From the NCBI RefSeq assembly GCF_003710825.1, contig NZ_RHHQ01000017.1, positions 186,001 to 250,000 on the forward strand: a stretch of DNA of 64,000 nt. Reading direction: 5' to 3'. Shown one piece after another: positions 8,573 to 17,940 of the stretch. Positions within the stretch are counted from its first letter, which is position 1, and each line of letters starts with the position of its first letter. The stretch comes from Brevibacillus fluminis. Lineage in GTDB: Bacteria > Bacillota > Bacilli > Brevibacillales > Brevibacillaceae. The notes below the pieces were generated by a model, which saw only the letters and a program-made list of their open reading frames with translations, did no database searches and had not been told where the DNA came from. A program made the position numbers and the translations under genes.

Positions 8573-9259
8573 TTATTGAACGATTTTGTTACGCAGTGCG
8601 ATGGCAACCGCTTGTGTCCGGTCATCGACACCCATTTTTTGCAAAATGCGGTGCACATGGGTTTTGACGGTCCCTTCGGAAATGAATAAATTTTGCGCGA
8701 TTTGCTCGTTGCGGTATCCGTAGGTGAGCTGCTGGAGCACATCCTTTTCCCGATCAGTCAAATCCTCCAGCAGCGTATATTCTTCATTTTGACTATCCGT
8801 AGCGAACGTATTGTTGGAATGTAGCACTTCCGCGAGAGCCTGTGCGGCCGTTTCCGTCCGAAACAATGCCTCACCCTGATACGCGCGGCGGATTAATTCC
8901 AACATTTCCAGCGAATCCGCGTCTTTGAGCATGTAACCGACAGCACCTGCCCGGATGCCTTCGACCACATATTCCTGGATGTCAAAGGTGGTCAAAATCA
9001 GCACTTTGACGCCAGGCGAGCTGCGAATGATCTGACGAGTCGCTTCAATGCCCGAGCATTTTGGCATCTGCACATCCATTAAGATGACATCTGGTTTCAC
9101 TTTCTCCACGAGCTCGATCGCTTCCAGGCCGTCAGACGCTTCGCCGACCACTTCCATTTCCGGCTGCATTTTGATCACATAGCCGAGCCCTTGCCGTATC
9201 ATCGTCTGGTCATCTACCAGGACGACTCGTATTTTCCGTTGGTCGTTCTCTTGGGTCAT
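8573..9259 (-). CDS. NarL/LuxR-family response regulator
   Basis: The 228-residue protein has a receiver domain (VVLVDDQ, phospho-acceptor Asp62 in VILMDVQMP, a KDAD loop with the conserved lysine) and a C-terminal LuxR helix-turn-helix (LTDREKDVLQQLTYGYRNEQ, then ISEGTVKTHV). It is the DNA-binding output of the kinase encoded immediately upstream: the start codon overlaps the kinase stop by 4 bp, so translation is coupled. It resembles LiaR/DesR-like regulators that answer membrane or envelope stress. The target cannot be identified, though no transporter lies in the same operon. Confidence 0.92.
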   Translation of the reverse strand: MTQENDQRKIRVVLVDDQTMIRQGLGYVIKMQPEMEVVGEASDGLEAIELVEKVKPDVILMDVQMPKCSGIEATRQIIRSSPGVKVLILTTFDIQEYVVEGIRAGAVGYMLKDADSLEMLELIRRAYQGEALFRTETAAQALAEVLHSNNTFATDSQNEEYTLLEDLTDREKDVLQQLTYGYRNEQIAQNLFISEGTVKTHVHRILQKMGVDDRTQAVAIALRNKIVQ

Positions 9260-10455
9260 CGTTGCATTCTCCCTTCTGCAGGCTTGGTTCGGTGCGGAAC
9301 CGCGATATCGATTTGGAAGCCGTGCGGTTCGCGCGCGAAATAGGTGACTTTGCCATTGATTTTTTTGATGCGCTCAACCATGCCTTTCAAGCCGAAGCCA
9401 GGTGTCCATTCGTCCTTCGGGGTGATTTTTCCATTATCACGGATCGTCATGAACAAATAGTCTGCGTTTTGATCGAAACCGACGTGGAAATGGGTGGCCT
9501 CCGAATGGCGCAGCGCATTTGTTACCGCTTCCTGAATGACACGATAAAAGACAATCGTCATCTCTTTGGTTAACGCTAGTTCTGGATCGTGCGTTAACAA
9601 TTGGCACGACAGTCCTGTATTTTTTTGCGTCAGCGACAAAAATGCGCGGATCGGGGACATCCCCAATGCGGTGTTGTCGCTTGCCAGGGTGTGGACGGAG
9701 CTGCGGATATTTTCCAGTCCCTTTTTGGCAACATCGAGCATGTTGGTGACAGCCTCCTGCGCATCGGTAGGACCATCTTTTAGCATGTATTGCAAGGCGC
9801 GCATTTGCACGATGATGGAGGTCAGGCTATGGCCCAATTCATCGTGGATGTCGCGGGCGATTCTCGTCCGCTCTTCCAGCACAGCTACCTGCATCGTGTT
9901 GACGGAAGCTTCCTGTAGCTCCGCATGTGTTTCCTGCAGCTCTTGATGCGCTTCCTGCAGCTCAGCTAGGTGAATCTGGTTTTGCCGATAGGCTTCCGTC
10001 TGAATGCGGTAGCCGCGCGCTCCACTGAAGATACCGGCAAATGTAAGAAGAAACGGAATGATTTCCAAATACTTGTGGTGGATCAAGAATAGCAGTACGG
10101 CTGTCGTCACGCCGAAAAACGCTGCGATCCAGAACGCCTCTTTTCCTAAAATGCGCAGCCCGATAAAAATTGCGAGCATGATGATGAGCCCGAAGCCCTC
10201 ATCTCCCCAAAAGACCCCTTTAATTAAGGTAAGGACACCGACGGTATAGACGGCGAACCGGAGCAAAGCGGGGTTGCGGCGATGCTGAGGGATCAGGAAC
10301 ATCCCCATGTATACGGCAAACAGCACGAAGGAAGTCAACAGCTGCATGGCGTTTTTGGATGCAAACGCGTTGGGTAACCATGCCAGAAGCATGAGAATGA
10401 AAAACCAGATCGGCGTCACATGCCTGTTCATGTAAGCAGAGATTGTTTCAAACAC
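9256..10455 (-). CDS. Membrane sensor histidine kinase, HisKA_3 type
   Basis: The 399-residue kinase has 5-6 predicted membrane helices in residues 15-145 with short loops, so it probably senses the membrane itself. A coiled linker carries a near-heptad repeat (AELQEAHQELQETHAELQEA). The dimerisation helix RTRIARDIHDELGHS has phospho-acceptor His204. The ATPase domain has an N-box (EAVTNALRHSEATHF) and a G-box (GFGLKGMVERIK). It phosphorylates the NarL-type partner encoded 4 bp overlapping downstream. The architecture is that of DesK, LiaS or YxjM-like sensors. The region 10456-10625 upstream holds promoter-like AT-rich sequence for the two divergent units. Confidence 0.92.
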   Translation of the reverse strand: MFETISAYMNRHVTPIWFFILMLLAWLPNAFASKNAMQLLTSFVLFAVYMGMFLIPQHRRNPALLRFAVYTVGVLTLIKGVFWGDEGFGLIIMLAIFIGLRILGKEAFWIAAFFGVTTAVLLFLIHHKYLEIIPFLLTFAGIFSGARGYRIQTEAYRQNQIHLAELQEAHQELQETHAELQEASVNTMQVAVLEERTRIARDIHDELGHSLTSIIVQMRALQYMLKDGPTDAQEAVTNMLDVAKKGLENIRSSVHTLASDNTALGMSPIRAFLSLTQKNTGLSCQLLTHDPELALTKEMTIVFYRVIQEAVTNALRHSEATHFHVGFDQNADYLFMTIRDNGKITPKDEWTPGFGLKGMVERIKKINGKVTYFAREPHGFQIDIAVPHRTKPAEGRMQR

Positions 10456-10661
10456 GCAAATCCTTCTTTCTTAAACGGTTTGTTGCCTTATCTTCCATTC
10501 TATCATGGGGTGTCATCTAACTCTAGATAGAGCCGCTCATCTCACTTTCTACACCTAGCGGTAGACGTCACTATTTCCATTTCTCATTACAATTAGGATC
10601 GAGCAAGTATTCCTTAATCCGAAGGATGTGTGTGGAAAGGTATGTAGAATGGAGGGCTTTG

Positions 10662-11009
10662 ATGGAGGAATTAATACGGCTCGCAAAGCTCTTGCGGGAG
10701 GCGAGTGAGCTATTTTCGAGTAAATCCAATCAAGAATTGGATACGTCGGATATCACTTGGCAGCAAGTTCTCATCTTAGAGCAAATTGTACAGAATCCAA
10801 AAACCATCGGTGAGATCAGCAAGGCGGTCGAGATGCCGTACAGCACCATTTCTGGGCTTGTGGATCGATTGGAACGGGAAAATCTGGTCAAGCGAGTGCG
10901 TGATGAACACGACCGGCGCATGATTTGGGTGGCGCCCACGGAGCGTGTCAGTTTGTCATGCAGTACAACCGGGAATCGTTCCAACAGCAAGAAACGGGCA
11001 TCTAGTTGA
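10662..11009 (+). CDS. MarR-family regulator, apparently frameshifted and truncated at its C-terminus
   Basis: The 115-residue product has a good MarR winged helix (ITWQQVLILEQIVQNPKT, ISKAVEMPYSTISGLVDRLE, then VRDEHDRRMIWVAPTER). After TER near 10946 the frame reads VSLSCSTTGNRSNS, which is unlike MarR, whereas the +1-shifted frame reads QFVMQYNRESFQQQETGI before a stop at 11003. The second reading is what a MarR wing-to-helix-5 junction should look like, so one base seems to be missing. In either frame the last dimerisation helix is absent (usual length about 145). ATG 10662 follows GGAGGG. It lies 20 bp ahead of the RND pump gene, which it presumably once repressed. Confidence 0.6.
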   Translation: MEELIRLAKLLREASELFSSKSNQELDTSDITWQQVLILEQIVQNPKTIGEISKAVEMPYSTISGLVDRLERENLVKRVRDEHDRRMIWVAPTERVSLSCSTTGNRSNSKKRASS

Positions 11010-11029
11010 AATAAGAGAGGTGAGTCAGT

Positions 11030-14000
11030 TTGAATTTGTCTGAGATTTCGATCAAGCGTCCCGTCACCATTATCATGTTGACGATCGCGATGCTGATTTT
11101 TGGTGCGATATCGCTGCCGCGGCTGCCGATTGACCTGATGCCGGAGCTGAATTTTCCGGTTGCGGTCGTCGTGACTTCAGTCGATGGAGGGGCATCACCG
11201 AGTGAGGTTGAGAAGCTAGTAACGAAGCCGATCGAGTCAGCGCTAGGAACCGTTGCCAATCTGGATAGCATTCAATCCGTTTCAATACAGGGTGCTTCGC
11301 AGGTTATCCTCATGTTTAACTGGGGAACTGACCTCGACCAAGCGACCCTCGATATGCGTGACAAAGTAGACCGCATTCGCGGCATGCTGCCGGATACGGC
11401 CAATTCGCCGCGCGTTCTACGCATTGACCCGAACAGCCAGCCGATCATGAACTACGCCTTAACCGGCGAAACCGATGTGAACAAGCTGAAAAAGTTGGCG
11501 GAAGATACGATTCAGCCGCGCCTGGAGCGCATTGACGGGGTTGCCTCCGCTGCCTTGAATGGTGGTCAAAGTCGTGAGGTAGATGTCGTACTCGATCCAG
11601 CTAAAGTAGCCGCTTACGGTCTTTCCATCGAACAGATTCAGCAAGCCATCGGCAGCAGCAACCAGTCTGGCTCGGCCGGCTCGGTTCGTGAAGGGGACGG
11701 CAAGCTGAACATCCGCGTGCAAGGCGAGTTCGCCAATGTTGAACAAATCGCCCTGACGCCGATCTCTGTGGGCAATGGCTCCACAATTCGTTTGAAAGAT
11801 GTGGCGGATGTCAAAGACACGTTGTCTGAGATCAGCCAGCTGAGCTATGTGAACGGCAAACCGAGCTTGGGCATCTCCATTACCAAAGCTTCCGGCGGGA
11901 ATACCATTGAGGTAGCCGATCAGGTTAAAGCCGAGATTGCTGACATTCAAAAACAACTGCCAACAAACGTAAAAATTACATCAACACTTGATTCATCCAA
12001 ATACATCAAAGACTCGATCTACACGACCGCAGAGCATGCTCTCTTGGGGGGATTGTTCGGGATCATCATCCTGTTCTTCTTCCTCGGCAGCTTCTCGTCG
12101 ATGTTGATCGCCATCATCGTACTGCCGGTCTCGGTTGTCGCAACGTTCTTGCTGATGTACATGACCGGACAGACGATCAACTTGATTTCACTATCCGGTT
12201 TGACGCTGGGGTTAGGTTCTCTGGTTGACTTCGCCGTCGTTATTTTGGAGAACATTTTCCGTCAGCGTGAACAGGGCAAAGGCATGATGGAAGCGGCGCT
12301 GGTCGGCGCCAAAGAAGTGGGGACAGCGGTTATGGCATCCGCACTGGCGCAAATTTGCGTATTCTTGCCAATCGCGCTTACCCAAGGGATCGCATCCGAG
12401 CTGTTCGGTCCACTGGCACTCACCGTCGTGTATTCGCACATCGCGGCGCTTGTCTTCTCAATCATGCTGGTGCCGATGCTCAGCTCCCGCATTTTGAAGA
12501 AAGTGCCAAATCACGCCGATCACACCGGTTACCGTGGGTTCAATCCGATCATTTGGTTCAACCTGTGGTTCCGCAAAGTGGAGATTTTCTATCAAAAAGC
12601 GCTCAAATGGGCTTTGGGTCACCGGAAAACCGTATTCACTGCAACCGTGATCCTTTTGGTCGGTTCTTTGGCTATGACCCCTATGCTTGGTGCCGAGTTC
12701 ATCCCAAGCATGGATGAAGGACAAATCAACATCACGATTAAAATGCCAAACGGCACGATGCTCGCAGAAACAGAAAAAACGACCAAAGAAGTGGAAAGCA
12801 TCGTATCCCAGTATAAAGAAGTGGAAGTTATGTCCTCCTCCATCGGGATGGGCGGCTCCGCGGTTGTTGCGACTGCTTCTTCCAATCGCGCGACCGTCAC
12901 CGCCATGCTGGTGGATGTGACCAAGCGAAATCGCTCGACGTCTGACATTTCACAGGAAATGCTGAAAAAACTGGCGCACATCCCGGGAGCGGACATTACC
13001 GTTGCCACAACGCAAGGCTTCTCCACAGGTTCACCGCTGCAAATCACGCTGCGAGGCGATGATTTGGCTGTCTTGAAAGACATCAGCTCTGTTATGAAAG
13101 ATGAAGTTAAAAGCGTTAAAGGGACGACAAACGTCGCGACCAGCTTGGATGAAACCCAACAAGAATACTCGGTTGCCGTCGATGCGGAAAAAGCGAGTAT
13201 GTACGGTCTGACAACAGGCCAGATCGTGTCCAGCGTCCGCACCGCGTTCCAAGGGCAAACCGTCACGAAATACCGTACAGGCGACGATGAAGTCGATGTG
13301 CGGATCAAAATGCCTGAAGGCTTCCAGGAAGACATCAACTACCTGAAAAACTATCGCATCTCGGCTCCGGGCGGCGCGCAGGTTGCCATCTCCGATGTTG
13401 CGAAAATCTCGAAGGTCGACGTGCCAATGACAATCAACCGTTCCAACCAAACGCGTGAGGTCAAAATCACCTCTGATTTGGCTGGACGTGACCTGAATTC
13501 GGTTAGCTCGGAAGTCAAAGCAAAACTGGATAAATTGACATTGCCAGATGGCTATACCATCGATTTCGGCGGTCAGAGCAAAGACATGGCGGAATCGTTC
13601 GGCAGTCTTGGTCTGGCAATCATCTTGTCCGTCGTGCTGGTGTACATGGTTATGGCTGCGCAGTTCGAATCGTTCTATAGCCCGTTCATCATCATGTTCT
13701 CCATTCCGCCAACGATTACGGGTGTTATCCTCGGTCTGTTCGTTACCGGCACACCGCTGTCCGTAACTGTCTTGATCGGGTACATTTTGCTGGTCGGTCT
13801 GGTCGTGAACAACGCGATCGTGCTGATCGACTACATCAACCAGCTGCGTGCAAAAGGGATGGAACTGCGCGAAGCGATCCTGGAAGCAGGACCGATTCGT
13901 CTGCGTCCGATCTTGATGACGACGCTGACCACGATATTGACCATCGGACCTCTTGCTGTCGCGAGCGGCTCTGGTGGCGAAACGCAAAAACCGATGGCGA

Positions 14001-14167
14001 TCACCGTAATTTTCGGTCTCAGCTTCGCGACACTCATCACCTTGATCTTGGTACCAGTCGTCTTCTCATGGTTCGATGACCGCGGCAAAAAGAGACGGGA
14101 GAAAAAAGAGAAGAGAAGACTGAAAAAATTGCAGAAACAAAACAAAGGAACCGTCGTAGAAGCATAG
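11030..14167 (+). CDS. RND-family efflux transporter (AcrB/SwrC-like)
   Basis: The 1045-residue inner-membrane proton antiporter begins MNLSEISIKRPVTIIMLTIA (TM1), followed by the porter domain start (LPRLPIDLMPELNFPVAVV). TM4 contains the acidic proton-relay region LGLGSLVDFAVVILENIFR, the second periplasmic loop opens GAEFIPSMDEGQINI, and TM10 has the LVGLVVNNAIVLIDY signature. The tail is very basic (KKRREKKEKRRLKK). In Gram-positive Bacillales the relative SwrC exports surfactin and other amphiphiles. The start is TTG 11030 behind GAGAGG. It forms an operon with the upstream MarR relic and downstream adaptor. Confidence 0.95.
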   Translation: MNLSEISIKRPVTIIMLTIAMLIFGAISLPRLPIDLMPELNFPVAVVVTSVDGGASPSEVEKLVTKPIESALGTVANLDSIQSVSIQGASQVILMFNWGTDLDQATLDMRDKVDRIRGMLPDTANSPRVLRIDPNSQPIMNYALTGETDVNKLKKLAEDTIQPRLERIDGVASAALNGGQSREVDVVLDPAKVAAYGLSIEQIQQAIGSSNQSGSAGSVREGDGKLNIRVQGEFANVEQIALTPISVGNGSTIRLKDVADVKDTLSEISQLSYVNGKPSLGISITKASGGNTIEVADQVKAEIADIQKQLPTNVKITSTLDSSKYIKDSIYTTAEHALLGGLFGIIILFFFLGSFSSMLIAIIVLPVSVVATFLLMYMTGQTINLISLSGLTLGLGSLVDFAVVILENIFRQREQGKGMMEAALVGAKEVGTAVMASALAQICVFLPIALTQGIASELFGPLALTVVYSHIAALVFSIMLVPMLSSRILKKVPNHADHTGYRGFNPIIWFNLWFRKVEIFYQKALKWALGHRKTVFTATVILLVGSLAMTPMLGAEFIPSMDEGQINITIKMPNGTMLAETEKTTKEVESIVSQYKEVEVMSSSIGMGGSAVVATASSNRATVTAMLVDVTKRNRSTSDISQEMLKKLAHIPGADITVATTQGFSTGSPLQITLRGDDLAVLKDISSVMKDEVKSVKGTTNVATSLDETQQEYSVAVDAEKASMYGLTTGQIVSSVRTAFQGQTVTKYRTGDDEVDVRIKMPEGFQEDINYLKNYRISAPGGAQVAISDVAKISKVDVPMTINRSNQTREVKITSDLAGRDLNSVSSEVKAKLDKLTLPDGYTIDFGGQSKDMAESFGSLGLAIILSVVLVYMVMAAQFESFYSPFIIMFSIPPTITGVILGLFVTGTPLSVTVLIGYILLVGLVVNNAIVLIDYINQLRAKGMELREAILEAGPIRLRPILMTTLTTILTIGPLAVASGSGGETQKPMAITVIFGLSFATLITLILVPVVFSWFDDRGKKRREKKEKRRLKKLQKQNKGTVVEA

Positions 14168-14194
14168 AGCGGGTTTTTGAAAGGGAGGGAGACC

Positions 14195-15424
14195 ATGAAC
14201 GTGAATAAAAAAGGTATCGCATTGATTCTCGCGGCCGTGCTGGTGACAGCAGGCTGCGCGAGCAAGGAAGCGGCAGGACCGGCAGAAGCACCGGCTGCCC
14301 CGACACCAGTCCAAGTCGAAGCGGCGAAAATGGGTCTAGTGACATCGGAGGCAGGTTTCTCGGCGAAGCTTGCACCAAGCGAAGAGGTCCAAGTTAGCCC
14401 AAAAGTCACCGGCAAAATCACTACGCTGCCTGTTAAGCTGGGACAATATGTGAAGCAAGGCGACTTGCTCTTCCGTTTAGATGAACAAGACATCCAAAAC
14501 TCGATTGCGCAGGCGGAAGCTTCCTACAAGCTGTCGCAAGCGAGCTTGAATCAAGCGAAAAACAGCTCCAGCCAAGGCTTGGAGCAAGCCAAAAACAGCC
14601 TGAAGCAGGCGGAACAAGGTTTGTCTGATGCACAGGTGAACCTGCAGCGTATGCAGCAGTTGTTCAAAGAAGGCGCGATCTCCACGCAACAATTCGAACA
14701 GGCGCAAACCAGTTTGAACAATGCGCAGACAGCGTATGACAACGCGCGAGAGTCGTATCAATCCGCAGAGCAAATGAGCAACATCCAAGTGTCGGAAGCA
14801 TCGGTGAAGCAGTCGGCAGTCAGCTTGCAGAATGCCCGCGAGCAACTGGCGAACGCTGTTGTCACAGCACCGATCAGCGGCTATGTCTCTTCGGTCAAAG
14901 GAGCAATCGGCCAATTCGCTTCTCCACAAGGGCCTGTTGTGGTGTTAGTCAATACCAATCCGCTGATCGTGAAAGCGAATCTGTCGGAAGCGGAGATCAC
15001 AACAGTTAAAGTAGGTTCCGCAGCGAAAGTGAACGTTACGTCATTGAACAAACAGCTGGATGCAAAAGTGACGGCGGTCAGCCCTGTGATGGATTCCATG
15101 CTCAAAGCATATCCGATCGAGATCACCATTCCGAATCCGTCCAATGAGCTGAAGGCAGATATGGTTGTCAATGTGACGTTCCAAGGCCAAAATGCTGGCA
15201 AGGCGCAAAAACTGATCGTTTCCCGCAAAGCTGTATTTGATCGTGATGGGAAGCAAAATGTGTTTGTCATCAACGGGGATGTTGCCAAAGAGGTAGAGGT
15301 AACAACAGGTGACAGCTCCAGCGACGATATCGAGGTGCTCACGGGAATTTCCCAAGGGGATCAGGTCGTCGTCAAAGGACAAACGCTGCTGAAAGACGGC
15401 AGCAAGGTAACGATCGCGAAATAA
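14195..15424 (+). CDS. RND efflux adaptor lipoprotein (HlyD/MFP family)
   Basis: The 409-residue adaptor has a lipoprotein signal with lipobox LVTAGC (Cys21), so it is anchored on the outer face of the cell membrane. A lipoyl-like half-motif (SPKVTGKITTLPVKLGQYVK, LLFRLDEQDI) brackets a long alanine/glutamine-rich coiled-coil hairpin from about residues 110 to 220. A second lipoyl half (VTAPISGYVSSVKGAIG), a beta-barrel and a membrane-proximal domain follow. ATG 14195 follows AAGGGAGGGAG. The gene sits 27 bp after the RND pump. The order pump-then-adaptor is the reverse of many Gram-negative operons. Confidence 0.93.
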   Translation: MNVNKKGIALILAAVLVTAGCASKEAAGPAEAPAAPTPVQVEAAKMGLVTSEAGFSAKLAPSEEVQVSPKVTGKITTLPVKLGQYVKQGDLLFRLDEQDIQNSIAQAEASYKLSQASLNQAKNSSSQGLEQAKNSLKQAEQGLSDAQVNLQRMQQLFKEGAISTQQFEQAQTSLNNAQTAYDNARESYQSAEQMSNIQVSEASVKQSAVSLQNAREQLANAVVTAPISGYVSSVKGAIGQFASPQGPVVVLVNTNPLIVKANLSEAEITTVKVGSAAKVNVTSLNKQLDAKVTAVSPVMDSMLKAYPIEITIPNPSNELKADMVVNVTFQGQNAGKAQKLIVSRKAVFDRDGKQNVFVINGDVAKEVEVTTGDSSSDDIEVLTGISQGDQVVVKGQTLLKDGSKVTIAK

Positions 15425-15452
15425 ACAAAAGAGCGATTCGGGCGAAATAGAG

Positions 15453-15492
15453 TGGCGAAAAACCTAGGGCAGCTAGCCTAGGTTTTTCGCCA
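15453..15492. terminator. Bidirectional terminator after the RND operon
   Basis: TGGCGAAAAACCTAGG and CCTAGGTTTTTCGCCA form a perfect 16-bp stem around an 8-base loop. It lies between the converging efflux operon and the DUF4855 gene. Confidence 0.9.
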
Positions 15493-15512
15493 TTACGTAC
15501 ATATCATTTCGG

Positions 15513-16568
15513 TTAATCAGTCTGCGGTTCATAGATACCGTGCAAGTACCAGTAGATTTGGTCATAAAGCGGACCGTCCGATTGATAAAGACTGACGAAC
15601 GCCTGCTTTCTGCCGTTCTTGCCAAAGAACCAGCCACCCGAATACCACGCCAAGGGAGACGTTCGCATATATGGTCCGAACACGTTACCGGCTGGATCGG
15701 TCCCGCCAGTTGCGCCGAGCCTGAGATATTCCTGCAGCCGTGCGCGCTTGGCAGCATCATAGGTGACGCCCAAATCAAACTCGATTTCGACGCCTAAACC
15801 GTTTGCATAGCTTTGTACAGCTGCTGTTTCGATGAGCTGGGTTGGCTGGAAATAGTGGTTGGGCTGTAGGAAGGAGAGGGAGAAGCCGAGCTTTCGCCAC
15901 TGGTCCCAGCCATTTGCTTGCTGATACGGTATCCAGAGAGAGTGCAGTAGCGACCCAGCGGCACATCGCGCACGGATCGCCCGATTGACGGCACGGATCA
16001 CGGACCGGTCATCATTCGCGGGTCCTGTAAAATAGACACTTTCCTGGACCCAGTAAAAGCCCATTAAGCGAAGCTGACAGTCAAGAGAGGCAGTGTCCCA
16101 TCGGGCGAGGAAGTCGTCCATCCAGCGGATGATTGCTCGAATCCGGTTCGCATCATCGCCGACAACGCTTGGATTCGGATAGGGCAAAGCAACCCAGACA
16201 CGCGTCCATTCGGCAAAGCATGTTTTTTCATGCGCGATCCGAAGTGCATCCAGATTGCGCGTGCATAAGAAAAGCTCATCTGTATAAATCGTCCAGTCCG
16301 CGACTGTCGCTGGTGCTTGCTCATTGCGGGTCAAATAACGCGGCTCACCCTGCTCGTTTAACACGGCGAATGCGAGAAACAAGACATCTGTAAACATGCT
16401 CCCGTTGATGGTGCCGGTTTGCCGGTCAAGATGGGCAATGACCGGGAGCAGGTCACTAGGCTCCCAAAACTGGTACTGTGGAATGCTATCAGAACCGATG
16501 CTGTAACCGGTATAAGCGAGAAAGAGCTGGTTCACGCAGGAACAAGCAAGATTCGGATAAGGAGACAT
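15513..16568 (-). CDS. DUF4855 domain protein
   Basis: The 351-residue protein fits DUF4855 from about residue 10 to the end: LFLAYTGY at the start, LLPVIAHLDRQTG, MFTDVLFLAF, WIYTDELFLCT-like aromatic patches, MGFYWVQESV, WIPYQQANGWDQWRKLGFSL, FLQPNHYF and VEIEFDLGVTYD. Families of this type in Bacillales look like glycoside-hydrolase-like TIM barrels acting on unknown polymers. No signal peptide is visible, and several Trp/Tyr clusters suggest carbohydrate contacts. The ribosome site upstream of ATG 16568 is weak. It is monocistronic. Confidence 0.65.
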   Translation of the reverse strand: MSPYPNLACSCVNQLFLAYTGYSIGSDSIPQYQFWEPSDLLPVIAHLDRQTGTINGSMFTDVLFLAFAVLNEQGEPRYLTRNEQAPATVADWTIYTDELFLCTRNLDALRIAHEKTCFAEWTRVWVALPYPNPSVVGDDANRIRAIIRWMDDFLARWDTASLDCQLRLMGFYWVQESVYFTGPANDDRSVIRAVNRAIRARCAAGSLLHSLWIPYQQANGWDQWRKLGFSLSFLQPNHYFQPTQLIETAAVQSYANGLGVEIEFDLGVTYDAAKRARLQEYLRLGATGGTDPAGNVFGPYMRTSPLAWYSGGWFFGKNGRKQAFVSLYQSDGPLYDQIYWYLHGIYEPQTD

Positions 16569-16726
16569 GATCGCTTCAACCCCGCTTTACGAGTGAAAAA
16601 CATAAATGCACGCCACAGCATATGACACACCGCTTGCCAATTATACGCATGCGAAGAATTAACCCACTACCAATCGGACAAAATGTGAGAGTTCACATAG
16701 ATCCACTTTACGTTAGGATGATGAGA

Positions 16727-17608
16727 ATGGAAGGAATCGCTGCAAAAGTCAATCATAAACGAATGCGCAAGGCGCATCTGGTGCGCAGGGCGCTAGGTAT
16801 TATCATCGGATCACTGCTGGTTTCAGTCGCGCTGGAAATCTTTTTGGTACCCAATAACATCATTGATGGAGGCATTACAGGTATCTCCATCATGCTGTCC
16901 CATCTCACCCATTTGCCACTCGGCTTGTTTCTGGTCGTGCTGAACTTGCCGTTTCTGTTTATCGGTTACAAGCAAATCGGGAAAACATTTGCGATCTCCA
17001 CACTAATCGGGATCGTGATTATGTCGCTTGGCACGTCTTATCTGATACCTGTGCCGAGCTTTACGCAAGATAGCCTGCTCTCTGCGGTTTTCGGCGGAAT
17101 TATCTTGGGGATCGGCGTTGGTTTGGTCATGCGTGCGGGCGGTTCGCTCGACGGAACCGAGATCGTCGCGATTTTACTTTCGAAAAAAACGCCGTTTTCC
17201 GTCGGGGAACTGGTTATGTTCTTCAATATTTTCATTTTAGGCAGCGCCGGGTTCGTATTCGGCTGGAACAATGCGATGTATTCGTTAATCGCGTACTATA
17301 TCGCTACCAAAATGATCGATGTCACGATCGAAGGGCTTAACCAATCCAAGTCGGTTTGGATCATTAGCGACAATCCCGTTGAGATCGGGGATGCGTTGTC
17401 GGCCCGCCTCGGCCGTGGTGTCACCTATCTGGAAGGGGAGGGCGGCTATTCGGGTGACGTGAAGAAAGTCATCTTCTGCGTCATTACGCGAATTGAGGAA
17501 GCCAAGCTGAAAGCGGTCGTTGAGGAGATCGATCCGAGCGCATTTCTGGCGATCGGCAACATTCATGATGTGCGCGGCGGTCGATTCAAGAAAAAAGACA
17601 TTCACTAG
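16727..17608 (+). CDS. YitT family membrane protein with DUF2179 domain
   Basis: The 293-residue protein has five or six membrane helices typical of YitT (FLVPNNIIDGGITGISIMLS, NLPFLFIGYKQIGKTFAIST, then RAGGSLDGTEIVAILLSKKT). A C-terminal cytoplasmic DUF2179 ligand-binding-like domain follows (VWIISDNPVEIGDALSARLG, then GVTYLEGEGGYSGD and FLAIGNIHDVRGGRFKKKD). Family function is unknown, although transport is often suggested. The frame is open to 16622, but ATG 16727 (MEGIAAKVNH) has AGGA at the right distance and gives the usual family length. Confidence 0.88.
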   Translation: MEGIAAKVNHKRMRKAHLVRRALGIIIGSLLVSVALEIFLVPNNIIDGGITGISIMLSHLTHLPLGLFLVVLNLPFLFIGYKQIGKTFAISTLIGIVIMSLGTSYLIPVPSFTQDSLLSAVFGGIILGIGVGLVMRAGGSLDGTEIVAILLSKKTPFSVGELVMFFNIFILGSAGFVFGWNNAMYSLIAYYIATKMIDVTIEGLNQSKSVWIISDNPVEIGDALSARLGRGVTYLEGEGGYSGDVKKVIFCVITRIEEAKLKAVVEEIDPSAFLAIGNIHDVRGGRFKKKDIH

Positions 17609-17624
17609 CAATAACCGCAATAGA

Positions 17625-17656
17625 AAAAGGACTTGGTGTATCAGCCAAGTCCTTTT
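17625..17656 (+). terminator. Intrinsic terminator after the yitT-like gene
   Basis: AAAAGGACTTGG and CCAAGTCCTTTT pair perfectly around an 8-base loop. The symmetrical A and T runs make it bidirectional in principle. Confidence 0.88.
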
Positions 17657-17659
17657 CGC

Positions 17660-17940
17660 TGCTCACTAGACAGCGAAAGTAAAACGTATAAAGCCCGTCA
17701 CGGTGTGTTAGCCAGATGTGGCCATAATGCAAATCAACGATATTTTTGCGATGGCCAGACCAAGTCCGGAACCAGGCAGGAGGCTGTCCTCGTTGCGCGA
17801 GTTCTCCGCACTTTCAGCAAAGCGACGGCTTTCAGGCCGTCTTCCGCCTCTGTGACCTAAAACCCTTCGTTGCGCAAATAAATGTGGAGGACGTCCCGGA
17901 TGTCGGCGTAATCTTCAACCACAAGAATGTTTGGCTTCAA
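17660..17940 (-). pseudogene. Fused remnant of a two-component system (receiver start joined to histidine-kinase end)
   Basis: On the minus strand a TTG at 17940 opens LKPNILVVEDYADIRDVLHI and YLRNEGF, then an in-frame TAG, then VTEAEDGLKAVALL. This is the first 35 residues of an OmpR-type receiver with its acidic pocket. From about 17810 another frame reads AENSRNEDSLLPGSGLGLAI, then AKNIVDLHYGHIWLTHRDGL and YTFYFRCL, which is the G2 box and last strand of a sensor kinase. The middle, roughly the rest of the regulator and most of the kinase, is missing. The 5' end overlaps the stop of the methyltransferase gene by 4 bp, so the pair was once in that operon. Confidence 0.85.

Noticed and set aside
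13031..13987. Long minus-strand frame (318 codons) opposite the RND pump
   Set aside because: It mirrors the conserved RND coding sequence, has no ribosome site and an Arg/His/Gln-rich translation typical of antisense frames.
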